Positions 24,001 to 35,300 of a DNA stretch of 64,000 nt are shown piece after piece (positions within the stretch are counted from its first letter, which is position 1; each line of letters opens with the position of its first letter). A program made the position numbers and the translations under genes. The notes under the pieces are model-generated. The model was not told the DNA's origin and searched no databases. It worked only from the letters and a program-made list of their open reading frames with translations. Source of the DNA: Lophius americanus (taxonomy: Eukaryota; Chordata; Actinopteri; Lophiiformes; Lophiidae); NCBI GenBank assembly GCA_037951165.1, contig JBBDHG010000032.1, forward strand, positions 7,431,001 to 7,495,000. The letters are read 5' to 3'.

Positions 24001-24210
24001 AAGATAGCTAAGTTTCTGTTTATGTAAAATGTGTGAGTTTCTTTTAGGTTTGTCTCATCTTATCTCATGTCTACTATTTATATTTGTCTTCACAGGTGTT
24101 TGGTAAAATGGTTGGAGGTGCGATGCGTTTGCCCCATGTGCAACAAACCCATAGCCGGCCCTCCTGACCAGCACCACAACATTGGGACTCTGCTGGATGA
24201 ACTGGTGTAA
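15130..24210 (+). CDS. rnf122: RING finger protein 122 (membrane RING-H2 E3 ubiquitin ligase), 5' end not found
   Basis: Spliced gene with exons 15130-15286, 21880-21925, 22021-22062, 22152-22234 and 24096-24210. All junctions are AG/GT and keep one frame to the TAA at 24208-24210. They encode 147 residues, starting at a GCFCGLGLV block that corresponds to residue ~9 of the usual ~155-residue protein. The coding start exon (about eight residues) was not located and probably lies upstream. Exon 1 shown encodes one transmembrane helix (NIYMVIFGTGIFVFILSL). Exons 4-5 encode a complete RING-H2: CAVC, fourteen residues, C-Q-H-AF-H-RK-C, ten residues, CPMC, with all eight zinc ligands. The C-terminus ends in LLDELV. 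Known role of the family: E3 ligase on endoplasmic reticulum and Golgi membranes. rnf24 is the close paralogue, but the N-terminal cysteine block and the C-terminus fit rnf122 better. Confidence 0.95.
16152..16490 (+). repeat. Dispersed repeat family, copy B (5' part)
   Basis: Starts TCCCTGAAAAG followed by tcggggatata, then 'tttcatgcgtcattttcaaa', 'gcgaggaagaattg', 'agatggagctttatctcc' and 'atatcatattttactcc'. Same word order as the other copies; the 3' half is missing. Confidence 0.8.
17955..18690 (+). repeat. Dispersed repeat family, copy C (longest single copy)
   Basis: Runs from 'aactcaaaaactatttcatg' through 'gttgacctttatcctaaaag', 'ctcaataggggggcttctg', 'gagctcagaaaaaaatagtt' and 'ttgtacaacgcactgg' to 'gggggcttttcagggaca'. 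The CTTTTCAGGGA near the end (18642-18652) is the inverse of the TCCCTGAAAAG found at the 5' end of copies A and B. Confidence 0.8.
18948..19010 (+). repeat. Tight hairpin, ~28-bp stem and 7-nt loop
   Basis: Arm ccacaaggtgcagggtgg plus agctaaa (18951-18975) pairs with tttagcccc plus accctgcaccttgtgg (18983-19007), with one A/C mismatch. Three more outer positions pair (one G-U). The loop is acatttt. It lies in sense orientation in an rnf122 intron. The adjacent repeats of 'caccttgtgg' suggest an origin in a palindromic mobile element. Confidence 0.9.
19160..20190 (+). pseudogene. Rex1-like LINE relic (reverse transcriptase C-terminal part and 3' tail)
   Basis: Translated words GPPQGCISSP (the RT 'PQG' block), then a degraded 'Y-S-D' region, then a C-terminal region with 'HHRLPSFGPSG' in shifting frames, match the order in Rex1/L2-type non-LTR elements. 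The 3' end 'gataaagttgtatcgtatcg' looks like a LINE tail. Many stops and frameshifts, so inactive. Family assignment is from pattern memory. Confidence 0.65.
21030..21083 (+). repeat. (GT)n microsatellite, interrupted
   Basis: About 17 gt units, then interruptions (gagtgt, gtatgt) and more gt, within an rnf122 intron. Confidence 0.95.
22761..22804 (+). repeat. Perfect 17-bp hairpin, 10-nt loop
   Basis: aattgtttaggtggcaa (22761-22777) is exactly the reverse complement of ttgccacctaaacaatt (22788-22804); the loop is cgattccatt. Confidence 0.95.
23704..23739 (+). repeat. Perfect 16-bp hairpin, 4-nt loop
   Basis: tttgaagtaaatcaga (23704-23719) is exactly the reverse complement of tctgatttacttcaaa (23724-23739); the loop is attc. 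Direct repeats of 'agaattct' lie around it. Confidence 0.95.
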
Positions 24211-25705
24211 ACTCTCTGCTTCTGCCAGCCTGGACGTCACAATGGCCACTGGCCAAACCAGCTGGTTCACCTTAGCCACCACGGGAAGAGGGACACTTGT
24301 TTTTGCCTTTAAAATGCAGCAAGCATGATAGTAATTTGGGGTAACCTAGTTACCGCTCGTAAAAAGACTATGATGGATGCTGTTGCCTAGCGACCATTTC
24401 AAGATGGCAACATGACAACTTGTGGGGTCGGAGAAACGAGCTCCATCCACCCACAGAGCACTCCACCACGATACCTTCAACGTAGCCTTCTTCACCCGCT
24501 CCATCACGTCCTCTTAAGTGAAGTTAATGTCACCACTGAGGTGGAGGAGTCACGCTCTCATTATCACTAAACGAACAAATGAGTGTCAGAGGACGAAGGC
24601 TGGAGGGGCAATGAGCCCCTCTGAACATATTTGAGCATCGCTTGTCATGCCGACCGCTGATTAGAGATTGCGTCGATGTGAGGCAGAGGTTATTCAAAAA
24701 CTGGAACATGGATGTTCTTAAATTGTTTCAGACAAGATGTTTTGAGACAAAAGCCAAGGAGAAAGAAGTAACACCCCTAACAATACAGTCAATTCAGCTC
24801 TTTCCTTGCTTTCAAGGAAATCAAAAACTGACCCAATATCATTAATCAAAGTGATAGATAGGGGATAGAAGGTGTATTTGCACCTCATCAGTGGGACCAA
24901 AACTATTTATATAACATTGGAGTAGTACGTTAAGTTGTGTTCCATGTGCAGCAGGATAACCGGCGTTTTCTGCTGATACATCGAACAGTTGTGTTAATTT
25001 CATCTATTTGCTAAACTCTACCGTGATATGATGTATGTCCAAGCTCCAGTTTCTTGTTCATTTTGTATCAATATTTAATTTTTTTTTTAAATGTTTTTTA
25101 TTGTGTTGAGGACATCTCCTGCATCTCGCTGTTCTGGAGATTTCAGACGTTGCACTTTGGACGAAAAGAAGTTTCCATGCCTTTGCTCCTTTAAATAATT
25201 TGACTGCGTTTTGTATGCAGCACAACGACTCCCCTGTTTTCAGGTTTGTTGAATCCTGAAAAGGTCTGTGAAGTATTGAGGTGCTGTTTTGATGTGGAGA
25301 TAAGGCACAGTCAGTCTATGTTGTTCTGTAAATGTATCTGAAAGGCACCTTAATGTTTTCTTTTTTTCCATACAAGTTTTTGTGACGTTATTTCTGATAA
25401 TTCTGTTAACATTAATCTTCTTGTGACTTATAGCAAAAACACTGCCTAAATTGAGCACAAAACTCACAAAGCACATTATCCAGACAGAGAAGGCACCTGC
25501 ACTGAAAGTTAAAGCCAAAAACACAGTGACGTACGTGTGCCAATAAAAGGAAAAAAACAAAATGTATCTCTGGTTTTGCATTTCCAAAAACGTGAGGAAG
25601 TGGGACACCCTGGTTCTGGCAATGCTCCACATTTTATAAGGCAAGAGATGTAAATAACTTGACACATTAATAAATAAATTTGTCTGTTTTGCTTCCCTTG
25701 TGTGT
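24211..25705 (+). other. rnf122 3' UTR (extent inferred)
   Basis: Non-coding sequence after the rnf122 stop. AATAAA-type signals occur near 25541 (caataaaagg) and in taataaataaatttgtctg (25668-25686), the latter followed by T/GT-rich sequence as expected of a polyadenylation site. A 3' UTR of up to 1.5 kb is therefore plausible; transcript data would be needed to fix the end. Confidence 0.45.
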
Positions 25706-26199
25706 TAAGTGATTGACGTGGATCTGGTGCCATCACTTGGTGAAACAAGGTATGAACATATTATTCTGTCTAGGTCACTGATCCTTAACATTTTAGTGTT
25801 GTGACACTTTAAATCCAAACAATATCAACCTCAGAACACTGAGTATGAAACAACTCCTGTGTTGTCAATTGATACAGATTTTTTCTTCATTTGCTTGTGT
25901 TGCCCCTGTTGGCCACCGTAGTTTACGCTCTCTAAGTGCTTTTTCTTGTTACTGATGAAAACATAAGAAACATTTCAAAAATTCTACCTCCCCTTATTGG
26001 TTGCCATCTCCAGGCACGGGATTATCTGACAAAAGTTCAGTTCCTTTCATTGTTACAATGTTTTTTTTCATGAATCATGAAAATGAATCCACTGATGTGG
26101 TTTAACCATTGTTTCCTTGACTAGATGCACCAGGTGAATAAAGCAGAAGAAGTAGAGTCAGATCAGTTGTCACAAAAATATGCCAATCAGACTGACATG
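25706..26199. other. Intergenic, nothing recognised
   Basis: No exon, RNA gene or clear repeat seen. Confidence 0.4.
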
Positions 26200-26720
26200 C
26201 ATTCACTTCTTATTTGTCATCTTCTGCGTGACAGCTCCATCTCCAGCATCCTTCTACTAATAGAACCACTATCCCTCTTTTCACCTGTCCAAACCTCCTC
26301 AATCGGGCCTCTCTTACTTTGTCTCCTAGATTTCTTACCTGGACTGTCACTCTGATGTGCTCATTTCTAATCCTGTCCATCCTCCTCACTCCTGACAAAC
26401 ATCACCTCCCTCTCTGCCTGCTGTCTTTTGGTCAGAGCCGCAGTCTCTGAAGCAAAAAGAAGAGCTGCTCACACTACGGTCTTGTGAACCTTTCACTTCA
26501 CTCAGCTGTTCTCCTGTCACAGATAACTCCTGAAACTCTTCTCCCACCTCCACCAGGAACCCATCTGTCACTCCTACTGAACACCTCACCGCTGTCACAC
26601 TGCTGTCATACATGCATCCACCTCAGTGTGTGTCATTCACATCAAGAAAGGAAGAGTCTGACCTTGAGGCTGATGCTACTGTTCAGATGCATGATCGTTT
26701 TGCCAACTCCTAACCAGAAA
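26200..26720 (-). pseudogene. RTE-like LINE relic, C-terminal end of the reverse transcriptase ORF
   Basis: On the minus strand 26398-26210 encodes RRMDRIRNEHIRVTVQV, then DKVREARLRRFGQVKR, the conserved block at the end of RTE-type LINE proteins. Upstream (26613-26400) an open segment with SQDRSVSSSSFCFRDCGSDQ is a degraded continuation. Only the 3' part survives and the frame is broken. Confidence 0.7.
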
Positions 26721-26933
26721 GAATCGTACCACCAGGTGTGCCAGTCCTGAGAACACGGAGGAGGAGGAGAGTGCAGATAAGTGTGAACTCCTCCGGTCAT
26801 GACACTCATTTCTCAAACATAAGTGAAAATTGTCCACTTTGGCAGAAGTGGAAGCTGCTTTGAGAGTGTCTTTACCCGTTAGTGACGCAAACATGATTCT
26901 TTTAAGAAGTCAGGACAATAGTGGCAATAATAC

Positions 26934-26957
26934 TGTGTGTGTGTGTGTGTGTGTGTT
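26934..26957 (+). repeat. Short (TG)n microsatellite
   Basis: About 12 uninterrupted tg units. Confidence 0.9.
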
Positions 26958-27742
26958 TAATTTGCTTCTCGGTGTGATAGATTTTCTGCCCGCTACACCA
27001 AAGAACACTGTAGGTCGGTGAACAGACTTCCTCTGGTCATTAAACACTCGTGATCAAGACTTTGTGAAGTTTATAAGATTCTTTGGATGAATCACGAGAA
27101 GCGTAATCTCTAAACTTGTGTGCGTTTGTGTGTGTTTTCAGAGGAGGCTGAAAATGAGCCACCAATGTAAGAAACCACATGCCGTAAGAAACAGCCACTT
27201 CTAGAGTGTGTGTATCTAGAGGATGTTGGAGGTATTTCATGCCTTTTTCATTTTCAGAAGACAATGGGACAAAGAAGAAGAATTTTCTCTCGTACTCTGT
27301 CTCTAAGGTGATGAAGACCTCCCGCTCCTGCTGGACTTAGTCCCGAAGGATCATCGGCATGATTGCTGAGCCTCTCAAGAGCTATGTTTTGAAACAAGTC
27401 CCACAGACACATCCACTGCAGGAAAGTGGCCCAGTGGCTCAGTGTTTAGCACTGTGGCTCCAAAACAGAGGATCCCGACTTAGTTTCCTCTGGCACTCCG
27501 GGTTCCTCCTTCACTTACTATTTATACTGTTAAACAAAAATTCAATCAGTCACTAAAATTGAAATTCAATTTTGGAAATTTTTTTCTCATGACTGAAGCA
27601 GTACCACAAATATTAAGTATTTATTTCAGTGTTGTTTTATAATAAATTGTGTCTCTAAACTTCATGCACGGGTATTTGCACAGACAGTTTGAGCTGCTTT
27701 CAAGACTTCCTGCCTGTATTCAGTCATTATTTTACCTGCGTC
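26958..27742. other. Intergenic; SINE-like fragment at ~27428-27515
   Basis: 'cccagtggctcagtgtttag' followed by 'ctctggcactccgggttcct' resembles a degraded fish tRNA-like repeat ('gtggctcagtggttagcac ... tactccggcttcctcc'). The rest shows nothing recognisable. Confidence 0.45.
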
Positions 27743-28165
27743 CGTCGCAGATCCTTCATGTTAACGCGATAACTCAAAACTAATTCATGGATCATTTTCA
27801 AATGTTATTCACTTACACAGACCTTAGTGCGAGGAAGAACTGGATTGACTTTGTGAAAGGTCAGTTGCATATTTACACCACTAGGGGAGGCTTTATCTCC
27901 GAAAGTTTTCGGGCTATCATTTCTGAAATGTTGGTCAGATTCAGTCCAAATGTGGCGCATATGAATCGACTCAAGGAGATCCGTCTTGTGTCATATTTCA
28001 CTCTAGTAGTTCATATCTTACTCACTAGGGGGAGCTTTAATTTTTACAACAAAAACAGTTTATTGGACATTTCGATAAGGGGGAATGCCTGTACAATGCA
28101 GGGAATCGGGGGCTTTTTTGGGGATATAACCTTGCCGTCGGGACGACAGCGTTGGTCTAGTTTTA
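27743..28165 (+). repeat. Dispersed repeat family, copy D
   Basis: Runs from 'tccgtcgcagatccttcatg' through 'aattcatggatcattttc', 'gtgcgaggaagaactggatt', 'ccactaggggaggctttat', 'atgaatcgactcaaggagat' and 'ctcactagggggagcttta' to 'gggggcttttttggggatat' and 'ccgtcgggacgacagcg'. An open frame runs through much of it (27787-28248), but other copies are not open in that frame, so I treat it as chance. Confidence 0.8.
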
Positions 28166-29119
28166 AGATAGAAGCACACGTTACAAGAGTGACAATGTTT
28201 GTCTATAATTTTCAAGATCAAGACATTATACATTTATTGTCATATTAACAGTAGAAACACAGTGACTTTACGGGGCAAAAAATATTATTACGTTGCCAGT
28301 CTCCCATATGCAAGTGAAGAATAAGCTTTAAGGAGGGTAGATTTAAAGTGTTATAGACACAAAATGAAGTATGTAACATGTAACGGTATATGTTAAATGT
28401 AAGAAACAGATATAATGTGCTTTTATTACTGGTTATATACCTCCTGGTGAAAGAAAGTTTTTTAGTGAGATGAAATATCTCATTAATAGTTGTTCTCAGT
28501 GTGTAGGCAGTAAACAAATCCAGTATAAAGACAGAATGAATGGAGTATACTTTCATCATTACGTCCATAAGCATTGACACTATACGGTAGTTTAACCTAC
28601 CCAACATTACTCCTGGTTGTGTTATGAGTGAAGGTACAAAGCTTTTAGTGGTTATTTGTGTCACATGAACAGCAACAGTGTGAGTTTTGATGGGTTGGTG
28701 GTCCGAGAATCCTGACTGCAGTGGCAGGAGGAAGGATCAGCAGCCAAACTGTCATTGCTGTGCTAATATGTATCATGATTTTAATATGTTTTCATTAAAC
28801 TCCTATTTTATTTGAACAAACTGGGATCAGTGGACTGACTTGACAGATATCTGTGTGATTTGCTGTGTTCATGTTAAAGGGTTCCAAGTGGCGATGCAAA
28901 TCTGTGTCAAATATGAACATTTGTGCAAATTAGAATCCTATGAACCATGTTTACAAAATTTCCTCAACGCCCCATTTAACATAATGAAATCATATCTCAA
29001 GACCCAAGACACACTAAACACACATAGAGTTTAGCCGAGCCGAAGGTTTTTGTATTTGTCCCTCTTACTCTGAGATTCAACAATTTAAGATACCACTGTG
29101 TGAAAGTTTAAAGTGAAAA
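28166..29119. other. Intergenic, nothing recognised
   Basis: No exon or repeat recognised. A 139-codon minus-strand frame (28245-28664) shows no domain and no splice context. Confidence 0.4.
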
Positions 29120-29766
29120 AATAATCCATATAATTTACTGTAAAAGTCTGTCAGCTGTAGCTGCCAGAATATCACCGTAAGAACATACGGTGACTGCGTA
29201 AAAGACATTACAGTAAAACACAACAGCAAAAGAAGAGATTGAAATAAAATGACAGTAAGTTGAAGAAAGAAAAAAAAACCTTGAAAACAACAGTCTCGTT
29301 TCTGTAGAAAGGAAAGGATGTTTTTGCTAAATGGTTAGAGGTTGTTTTCTTTAAATGCAAATTTGAATGTATACACCAGTCAAATCTTTTTTTTATATAC
29401 AGAATTATACTTTAAGCAGTGATTATTTGCCAGTGACATTGTGGCAATTTGCTGTTGTTCTTCTATTATTTTATTAAAACTTTGTATTATCCCTGTAAAA
29501 TTTGGTTTTCAACATTTTCTGACTGTAAAAAATAAAGTATTTTTCTTTTCTTTACCATCAATGTAATGTACTATTTTTACAGTTTACAGAAACAATTCTT
29601 TACAAATATGCCCAAGTTTATTATCTTTGTATGGAATTACTGTACATACAGTATTATCACTTATGTATAAATCTGAATTTAATGGAGTTTACTGTAATTT
29701 TATGGAATGTCCTTGTAAACAGGTTTACAGTAAATCTTTACAGTATTTACCATGCTATTTTACTGT
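29120..29766. repeat. TTTACAGT/ACTGTAAA-rich interspersed repeat
   Basis: Repeated ctgtaaa, ttacagta and tactgta words in both orientations, with 'gtcagctgtagctgccagaa' near the left end. Similar to 13920-14100. Probably a MITE-type element; ends not determined. Confidence 0.5.
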
Positions 29767-30082
29767 AATGGTAAATGGACTGTACTTATACAGCGCTTTT
29801 CTAGTCTACTTGACTACTCAAAGCGCTTTTACAATGTGAGTCAGCATTCACCCATTCACACTAACATTCACACAGAAGCTGCCATGTAAGGCACAACATG
29901 CTCATCATGACCGGTAACCATTCACGCCATCATTCACACACCAATGGAACAGCCATTGGGAGAAACTTGGGGTTCAGTATCTTGCTCAAGGACACTTCGA
30001 CATGTAGACTGTAGTGGCCAGGGATTGAACAACTGATTTTCAGATAAGTGGACAACTGCTCTACCAACTGAGCCACCGTCGC
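29767..30082 (-). mobile_element. tRNA-derived SINE with 'agcgct' tail
   Basis: On the minus strand it starts 'gcgacggtggctcagttggt' (A-box) and continues with a degraded B-box ('ttgttcaatccctgg') and 'tccttgagcaagatactgaa'. The tail is 'aaagcgctttgagtagtcaa' then 'tagaaaagcgctgtataagt', ending at 'cagtccatttacc'. The ordered blocks are those of a widespread fish SINE. Confidence 0.8.
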
Positions 30083-30488
30083 CTACAATGTGTTCTACAT
30101 GGTCACTATATCCTTTAATGTAAAGTTGTGGCAATTACAGAAGTCGGTATTCTGCTTTAGATTAAAAAAATGTTTTCAGTGTGCTCAAGAGGTTCTGACT
30201 GAGAAAATTATCCTGACACATCCTCCACGTGAAAAGACAGTTACAGTAATCTAAATATAAGCAGCAAGCAATATTTTTAACACGGATAAAAGCAATCATG
30301 AATCAAGCTGCAAAGTCCTGACCTATTGGTTGGATCCATCTGATACCCAGCTATTTCCCTGCAACAGATGGCAGGTAGCAGAACAGGGAAAATCTGAAGG
30401 GGATCCCTGACTCTAGCTAACTTCTAATTTGACTGAAGAACTGGAAGAATTTCAGGAAGAAAATATGGTGTGATTCTAGTGGTGATGC
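30083..30488. other. Intergenic, nothing recognised
   Basis: No exon or repeat recognised. Confidence 0.4.
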
Positions 30489-30607
30489 GAGAGGAGAGGA
30501 AGGGATTGGAGGGGAGAGGAGAGGAGAGGAGAGGAGAGGAGAGGAGAGGAGGGGAGAGGAGAGGAGGGGAGGGGAGAGGAGAGGAGAGGAGGGGAGAGGA
30601 GAGGAGA
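30489..30607 (+). repeat. (GAGAGGAG)n purine tract
   Basis: Nearly pure purine strand of gagga and gggga units for ~118 bases with only two pyrimidines near its left end. Mirror-symmetric homopurine DNA of this kind can form triplex structure. Confidence 0.95.
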
Positions 30608-30650
30608 TGACACCAGCTTTCTATTTTGACAAGGTTTAGAGAGTTGTGAA

Positions 30651-30654
30651 ATAT

Positions 30655-30725
<71 letters not shown>

Positions 30726-30729
30726 TATA
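30651..30729 (+). repeat. A-run followed by (AT)n microsatellite
   Basis: About 14 A residues, then ~28 AT units ending at 'catatatataaaat'. Confidence 0.95.
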
Positions 30730-32141
30730 AAATATTGATTAAAATTTGGTTGAAGAACTGTTTTTAATTTAATGTTTTTGTGGGGTTGTTTGTATTGAAG
30801 GATGATGTTTCTCATATTTGAGCCTGTATTTGGTCTGTTTTTGCATTCAGTTTTCCCCCAAGAACTCATGAACGTGGCGACCCACTGTGATTTGCAGCTT
30901 GTAAGGTGTTCATGATGGCAGCCAGTCCTTTTAAAATAGATGAAATGTTTTAATATGAGCATCAAAAGATGGAAGACAGCAAGCTCAACTTCAACATTCG
31001 AGCTGAAAAGCTAGCGATGATCTGGAAAGATTTCTATGACTGTGCAGGGCCGAAAACAGGATGAATCTTTCAATTATTTCTTCATTCATTCATTTTCTTC
31101 CTAAGAAGGGTTTTCCAGACGTACCTCTCCCCAGAAACACCCTCCAACTCATCTTGAGGAATCCTAGGGAGACTTTTTAAGTGACATATAACCAAATGTA
31201 TAGAGGATTGCTTTAAAGGGATCAGAATGTATGGACATATGCATCTAATCACCTGCACACCCTCTCTCTCATGCACCCACACACGTACACACACACACGC
31301 ACACACACGCACACACACACATGCTTAAGGTGGAGCTGGAAACATAAGCAAGTCTTTCATGAGATCAGCTTCTACATGAGCAATAAAGAGCCATCTGTGC
31401 TGTGAATAAACTGATGAGGGCAACACACACACAAACACACACATGCACACACGCACACACACATATACAGGGTGGGGAGACACAGAGAACTGTTTGTTTC
31501 TGTCACTTCCCACCTTCAGCGTCGTGGCACATAGAGTGAATGTAAGGTCAGGTTATTTCTCTTTCCCTTCATTTCATAGCAGCGAGCTTACCTTGACCAG
31601 CGGTCCAACAGCAACAACCAGACCAGGGAGAGTCATGAAATAAGCTGCTCACACACACCAGGACATGACTGACCAGGTTGGTTGGTTTGCTTTCTCTGGT
31701 TTCAGTTTGATTTTTGAAATGTCGTTAAATATTCTTCATGTCTCCGTCTTTCTCATGATAAATATTTAAACAGTTATTAGTTTGAAGCTGGTGAAGCTGA
31801 ATCCAGATGACTAGATCGCCTGGATTTTCATTTTGAAGCCTAGCTAATATGATATAGTATAGAAATGATTGAGAAGTGTTGATTTATTTGGAAAATAAGT
31901 CTGGCTTGATGATAAAATTTGATGTCAAAAAGAATACAAAAACTTTGTATCGTATTCTGTGGGTTCAGCTGTCTGCTAACTCTGAAGTCACAAAATGAAA
32001 TAGTTTTTGACTGAACTGCTCGTAGTCCCTAATCTATAATTAGGGGTCACACATTTTCCTTCACTTTAAAGGGTAACTAGCCTAGCCCCTTTGAACGACT
32101 GCATATATAAAAAAAAATATGACGTTTTGTTTTCATTGCAG
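30730..32141. other. Intergenic, CA-rich stretches
   Basis: Interrupted (CA)n tracts at about 31261-31321 and 31421-31467. No exon recognised. The csgalnact1 promoter and non-coding first exon(s) may lie here or further upstream but cannot be identified from sequence alone. Confidence 0.5.
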
Positions 32142-32359
32142 GGCGTCACAAAGCTCTGGTGATGGGCCCTGCTCTTATCTGGTCCTATATTGAAGAGAAA
32201 TGTGTGTTTGGACACCTTATGAAGCGGCCTGCTTGAGGCCATAAGAGCACAGGAGGACGTCTAATTTAAAAGCCACAACTTAGTGGTTTTGGAACTATGG
32301 GATGTTCATACTTCTGACGGAATGATTTTTTAAATCTCAGTCTGGGACACTTTTCTAAC
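32142..32359 (+). other. Likely csgalnact1 5' UTR part of the first coding exon
   Basis: A good acceptor (tttcattgcag at 32131-32141) lies 218 bases before the start codon with no better candidate between, so this is likely transcribed leader. It contains short upstream ATGs, e.g. atgggatgttcatacttctga near 32298. Inferred from splice-site appearance only. Confidence 0.5.
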
Positions 32360-35300
32360 ATGCTTAAACGATGGCTTTTAACAATGTTGGCCCATGTTGG
32401 CCTCATTGTTCTGGGCCTCTGCTGCTGCCTGTCCTTGTTCTACCTCCTGGCCTGTAAACCGACATCTCACACCAACCAGCAGTCTCTGCTTTGGTCTGGA
32501 GGGGCCAAAGAAGAGGGATACATGGCCTTGTTGCAGGAGAGGGAGGACTCCCATAGATACTACATCGACAGCCTGACGAAGCAGATAGCCCAGCTGAAAG
32601 AGGCTCTGCAGGACAGGACGCAGCAGCTTCAGGAGTCCCTGGATAAAGCTAAAGCCAAAGGGATTCTGCCTCTGGGTCTGGAGAGTCTCCACAAAACCCC
32701 AACACAGTCTGATCTGAAGGTAGGACAATGTGATGTGATACAGAGGACATGCTGGCTGAATAGATATGAAATGAAGGAAATTTGACTCAGCTGTAGTGAG
32801 CGTTACATCATGTCCTTCAGGAGTTCTTCCGCTCCCAGCTGAACCAGGCGGAGGTGAACTCAGGTGTGAGTCTGCCCAGTGAATATGCGGTGATTCCTTT
32901 CGACACGTTCACCCTGTGGAGGTTAGTGGGACAGTGGAACCACCGGTGTCTCCAGTTGTAACTGTGTAACTACTTACAATTTCATGGGTTTCCTTTCATC
33001 ACCCAGGGTCTACCAGCTGGAGACGGGGCTCACCCGGCACCCAGAGGAGAGGCCCGTGAGGCATGACCGCAGAGATGAGCTGATAGGTGCAGTGGAGACG
33101 GCTCTGCACGTCCTTAATGGACCTCAGCAGCACACAGACAACAACAGGCGGAAACACACATACGCCCCTTCAGACTTTATAGAGGGTGAGAGGGATCTCA
33201 CTTCATTCATTCATCCTCCTCATGGCTTGAGTTACAGCTGGGAGAGTTTGTCTATCAGCTGCATAAACACAGGTAGACACACAGCCTCCAGAAGGCCAAC
33301 GTTACTGAATGAATGTAACTGAATGCTAGCAGATTGGACGAATTTTAGCACTGACAGCAAGAAAGCCCAGGGTGTGACAGACAAATTATATTGGGTTGAT
33401 ACTTGTCCCACTTAGAGTCAAGGTAGTCAATCAGCAAAATAATTGAATGGATGATTGTTTCATAAATAAAGCAAACATATTTTGATTGTTAGAAGATAAT
33501 AATAATAATAGTTATAATAATAATGTATCATTTATTAATGACAAACAGTCATACATAGTACAACATAGTGAAATTATTTCCCTGAGTTTTAATGGCAGCA
33601 GATGGTGGCATGAGAGCAAAAGACTAAATCACAAGAACTTAACTCAGGTACAGTGCTTGACTAATGATTCAGTGCAGAGAGAGAAGTTAATGAAGATGAC
33701 TGTTTATTACAACAGATGATATTTGAAAAAAAAATAGACAGTCAGAAAGTTTGGTACTTAGGCTCTTTTGGTAGGCTGTGGTTGAAGATTATCTGCCCCC
33801 AGCAGCAGCAAGGTGAATCCCTCAAGTCCAGACACTGGCGGTGGTGGCTGAAGACTCTGCTGAGACTGTGAATGATGAAGTTGGTGAATCCATGATTGGT
33901 TGGGGATCATGATGTGGAGATGTTGTAACAGCAGGATGGAAAAAAACTGAATGATCAGAATCGTTTTTGAAGAGACAGCAACAAGGTGACAGGCTAACCA
34001 TGGAGGTTTGACACTGTGCTATTTGACAGATGTGACAGCTCAGGGAATGGCTGATATCTCATTGACAGCCCCGGACCATGATAGCAGGAAATAAATAATA
34101 GACCTGCATGCAAAGGGAGAATTTCCAGGTGGACTGAGAAATAAACAGCCTTAATGTGCGAGGGAACACTCTTCCTGACCTCACTTTGGCTAGAGTTTCA
34201 TCTCCTGTTTTTCTCTGTCCCAGGTTTAACGCGTACAGAGCGCGACAGAGGAACCGTTTACGATCTGATGTTTAAAGGCGACAGCCCACATGACTTCACT
34301 CAGCTGGTGCTCTTCAGGCCGTTCGGGCCCCTGGTGAAGGTGAAGAGTGACAGCGTGGACACACGTAGCATACTCATCAACATCATCGTGCCTCTGTCCA
34401 AGAGGACTGATGCCTTCAGGCAATTCATCAACAGCTTCAGGTAGCATTTGAAAACCATTTAACAGACTGGTACCCACTCACGCTCTAACTCTGATTATAT
34501 TGGGACAGTATTGATCTCAGATGTGAGTGATTCATTTGGGAGTGGTGATGAAGGAATCCTTATGTTGATAAAGCAGCTTGGTCGAAAACCCAATCACACT
34601 CATTTTAGAAAAGAAGTTTAAAAGCTGGTTTCAGACGTGTGGATGTCTTTGCGGTACACAGGTGTGTTTGATAATGGCTCCTCCTTGTTTGTTTTATATT
34701 TTTTGTGCTTCAGAGAAGTATGCATCCAGCAGGACGGCAGGATTCATCTAACTGTGGTCTACTTTGGTCGAGATCAGATAAACCAGGTGAAATCCATGCT
34801 GGATCAGGTCACCAGGTAAGAAAATATTTCACATTTTATTCATCAAACAATGTGACATTCCAGTTGAATTACGCATCTGTATCCATCTCTGATCTTGACA
34901 CAGATACATGCGCCCACAGTCTGATTGAATTTGTTCTACACCTTTATTTCTTCTTATATGTATGTATATAAACATTAACCAGTACATTTTCCAAATCAAG
35001 TTGTAAACCATAAATTTCTTTTTAAATTTTTAAAAGTAAAGACCCACAATAAATATATTTTACAAACAATTAGCTAAAATCAGGTGTGATATATTCCTGT
35101 GGAATAATAACAGTTAATTATTTTTTCTCCATTTGTGATTGAGAAGAGCTCGGTGTTTATCTTTTATAATCTGACGTTTCATCTGTTATCTGCGTGTATG
35201 TATGCTGGACTGAACCACTGAGCACATCCTCCCTCCCTGCTTGGACAACACGATTGACTCCTCAGGGGGAAAGAGAGAGGGAACTATATTTCTGACAGTC

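Larger units (their letters stand above)
22235..24095 (+). other. rnf122 intron splitting the RING domain, with two perfect hairpins
   Basis: Starts gtgagt and ends ttcacag; it interrupts the lysine codon between HR and CLVKW of the RING. It holds two perfect short hairpins, at 22761-22804 and 23704-23739. No other exon or known repeat was recognised. Confidence 0.85.

Noticed and set aside
27787..28248. 153-codon plus-strand open frame
   Set aside because: It lies in a dispersed repeat whose other copies are not open in this frame; no domain recognised.
32378..32728. Minus-strand 116-codon frame
   Set aside because: Antisense shadow of the first csgalnact1 coding exon.
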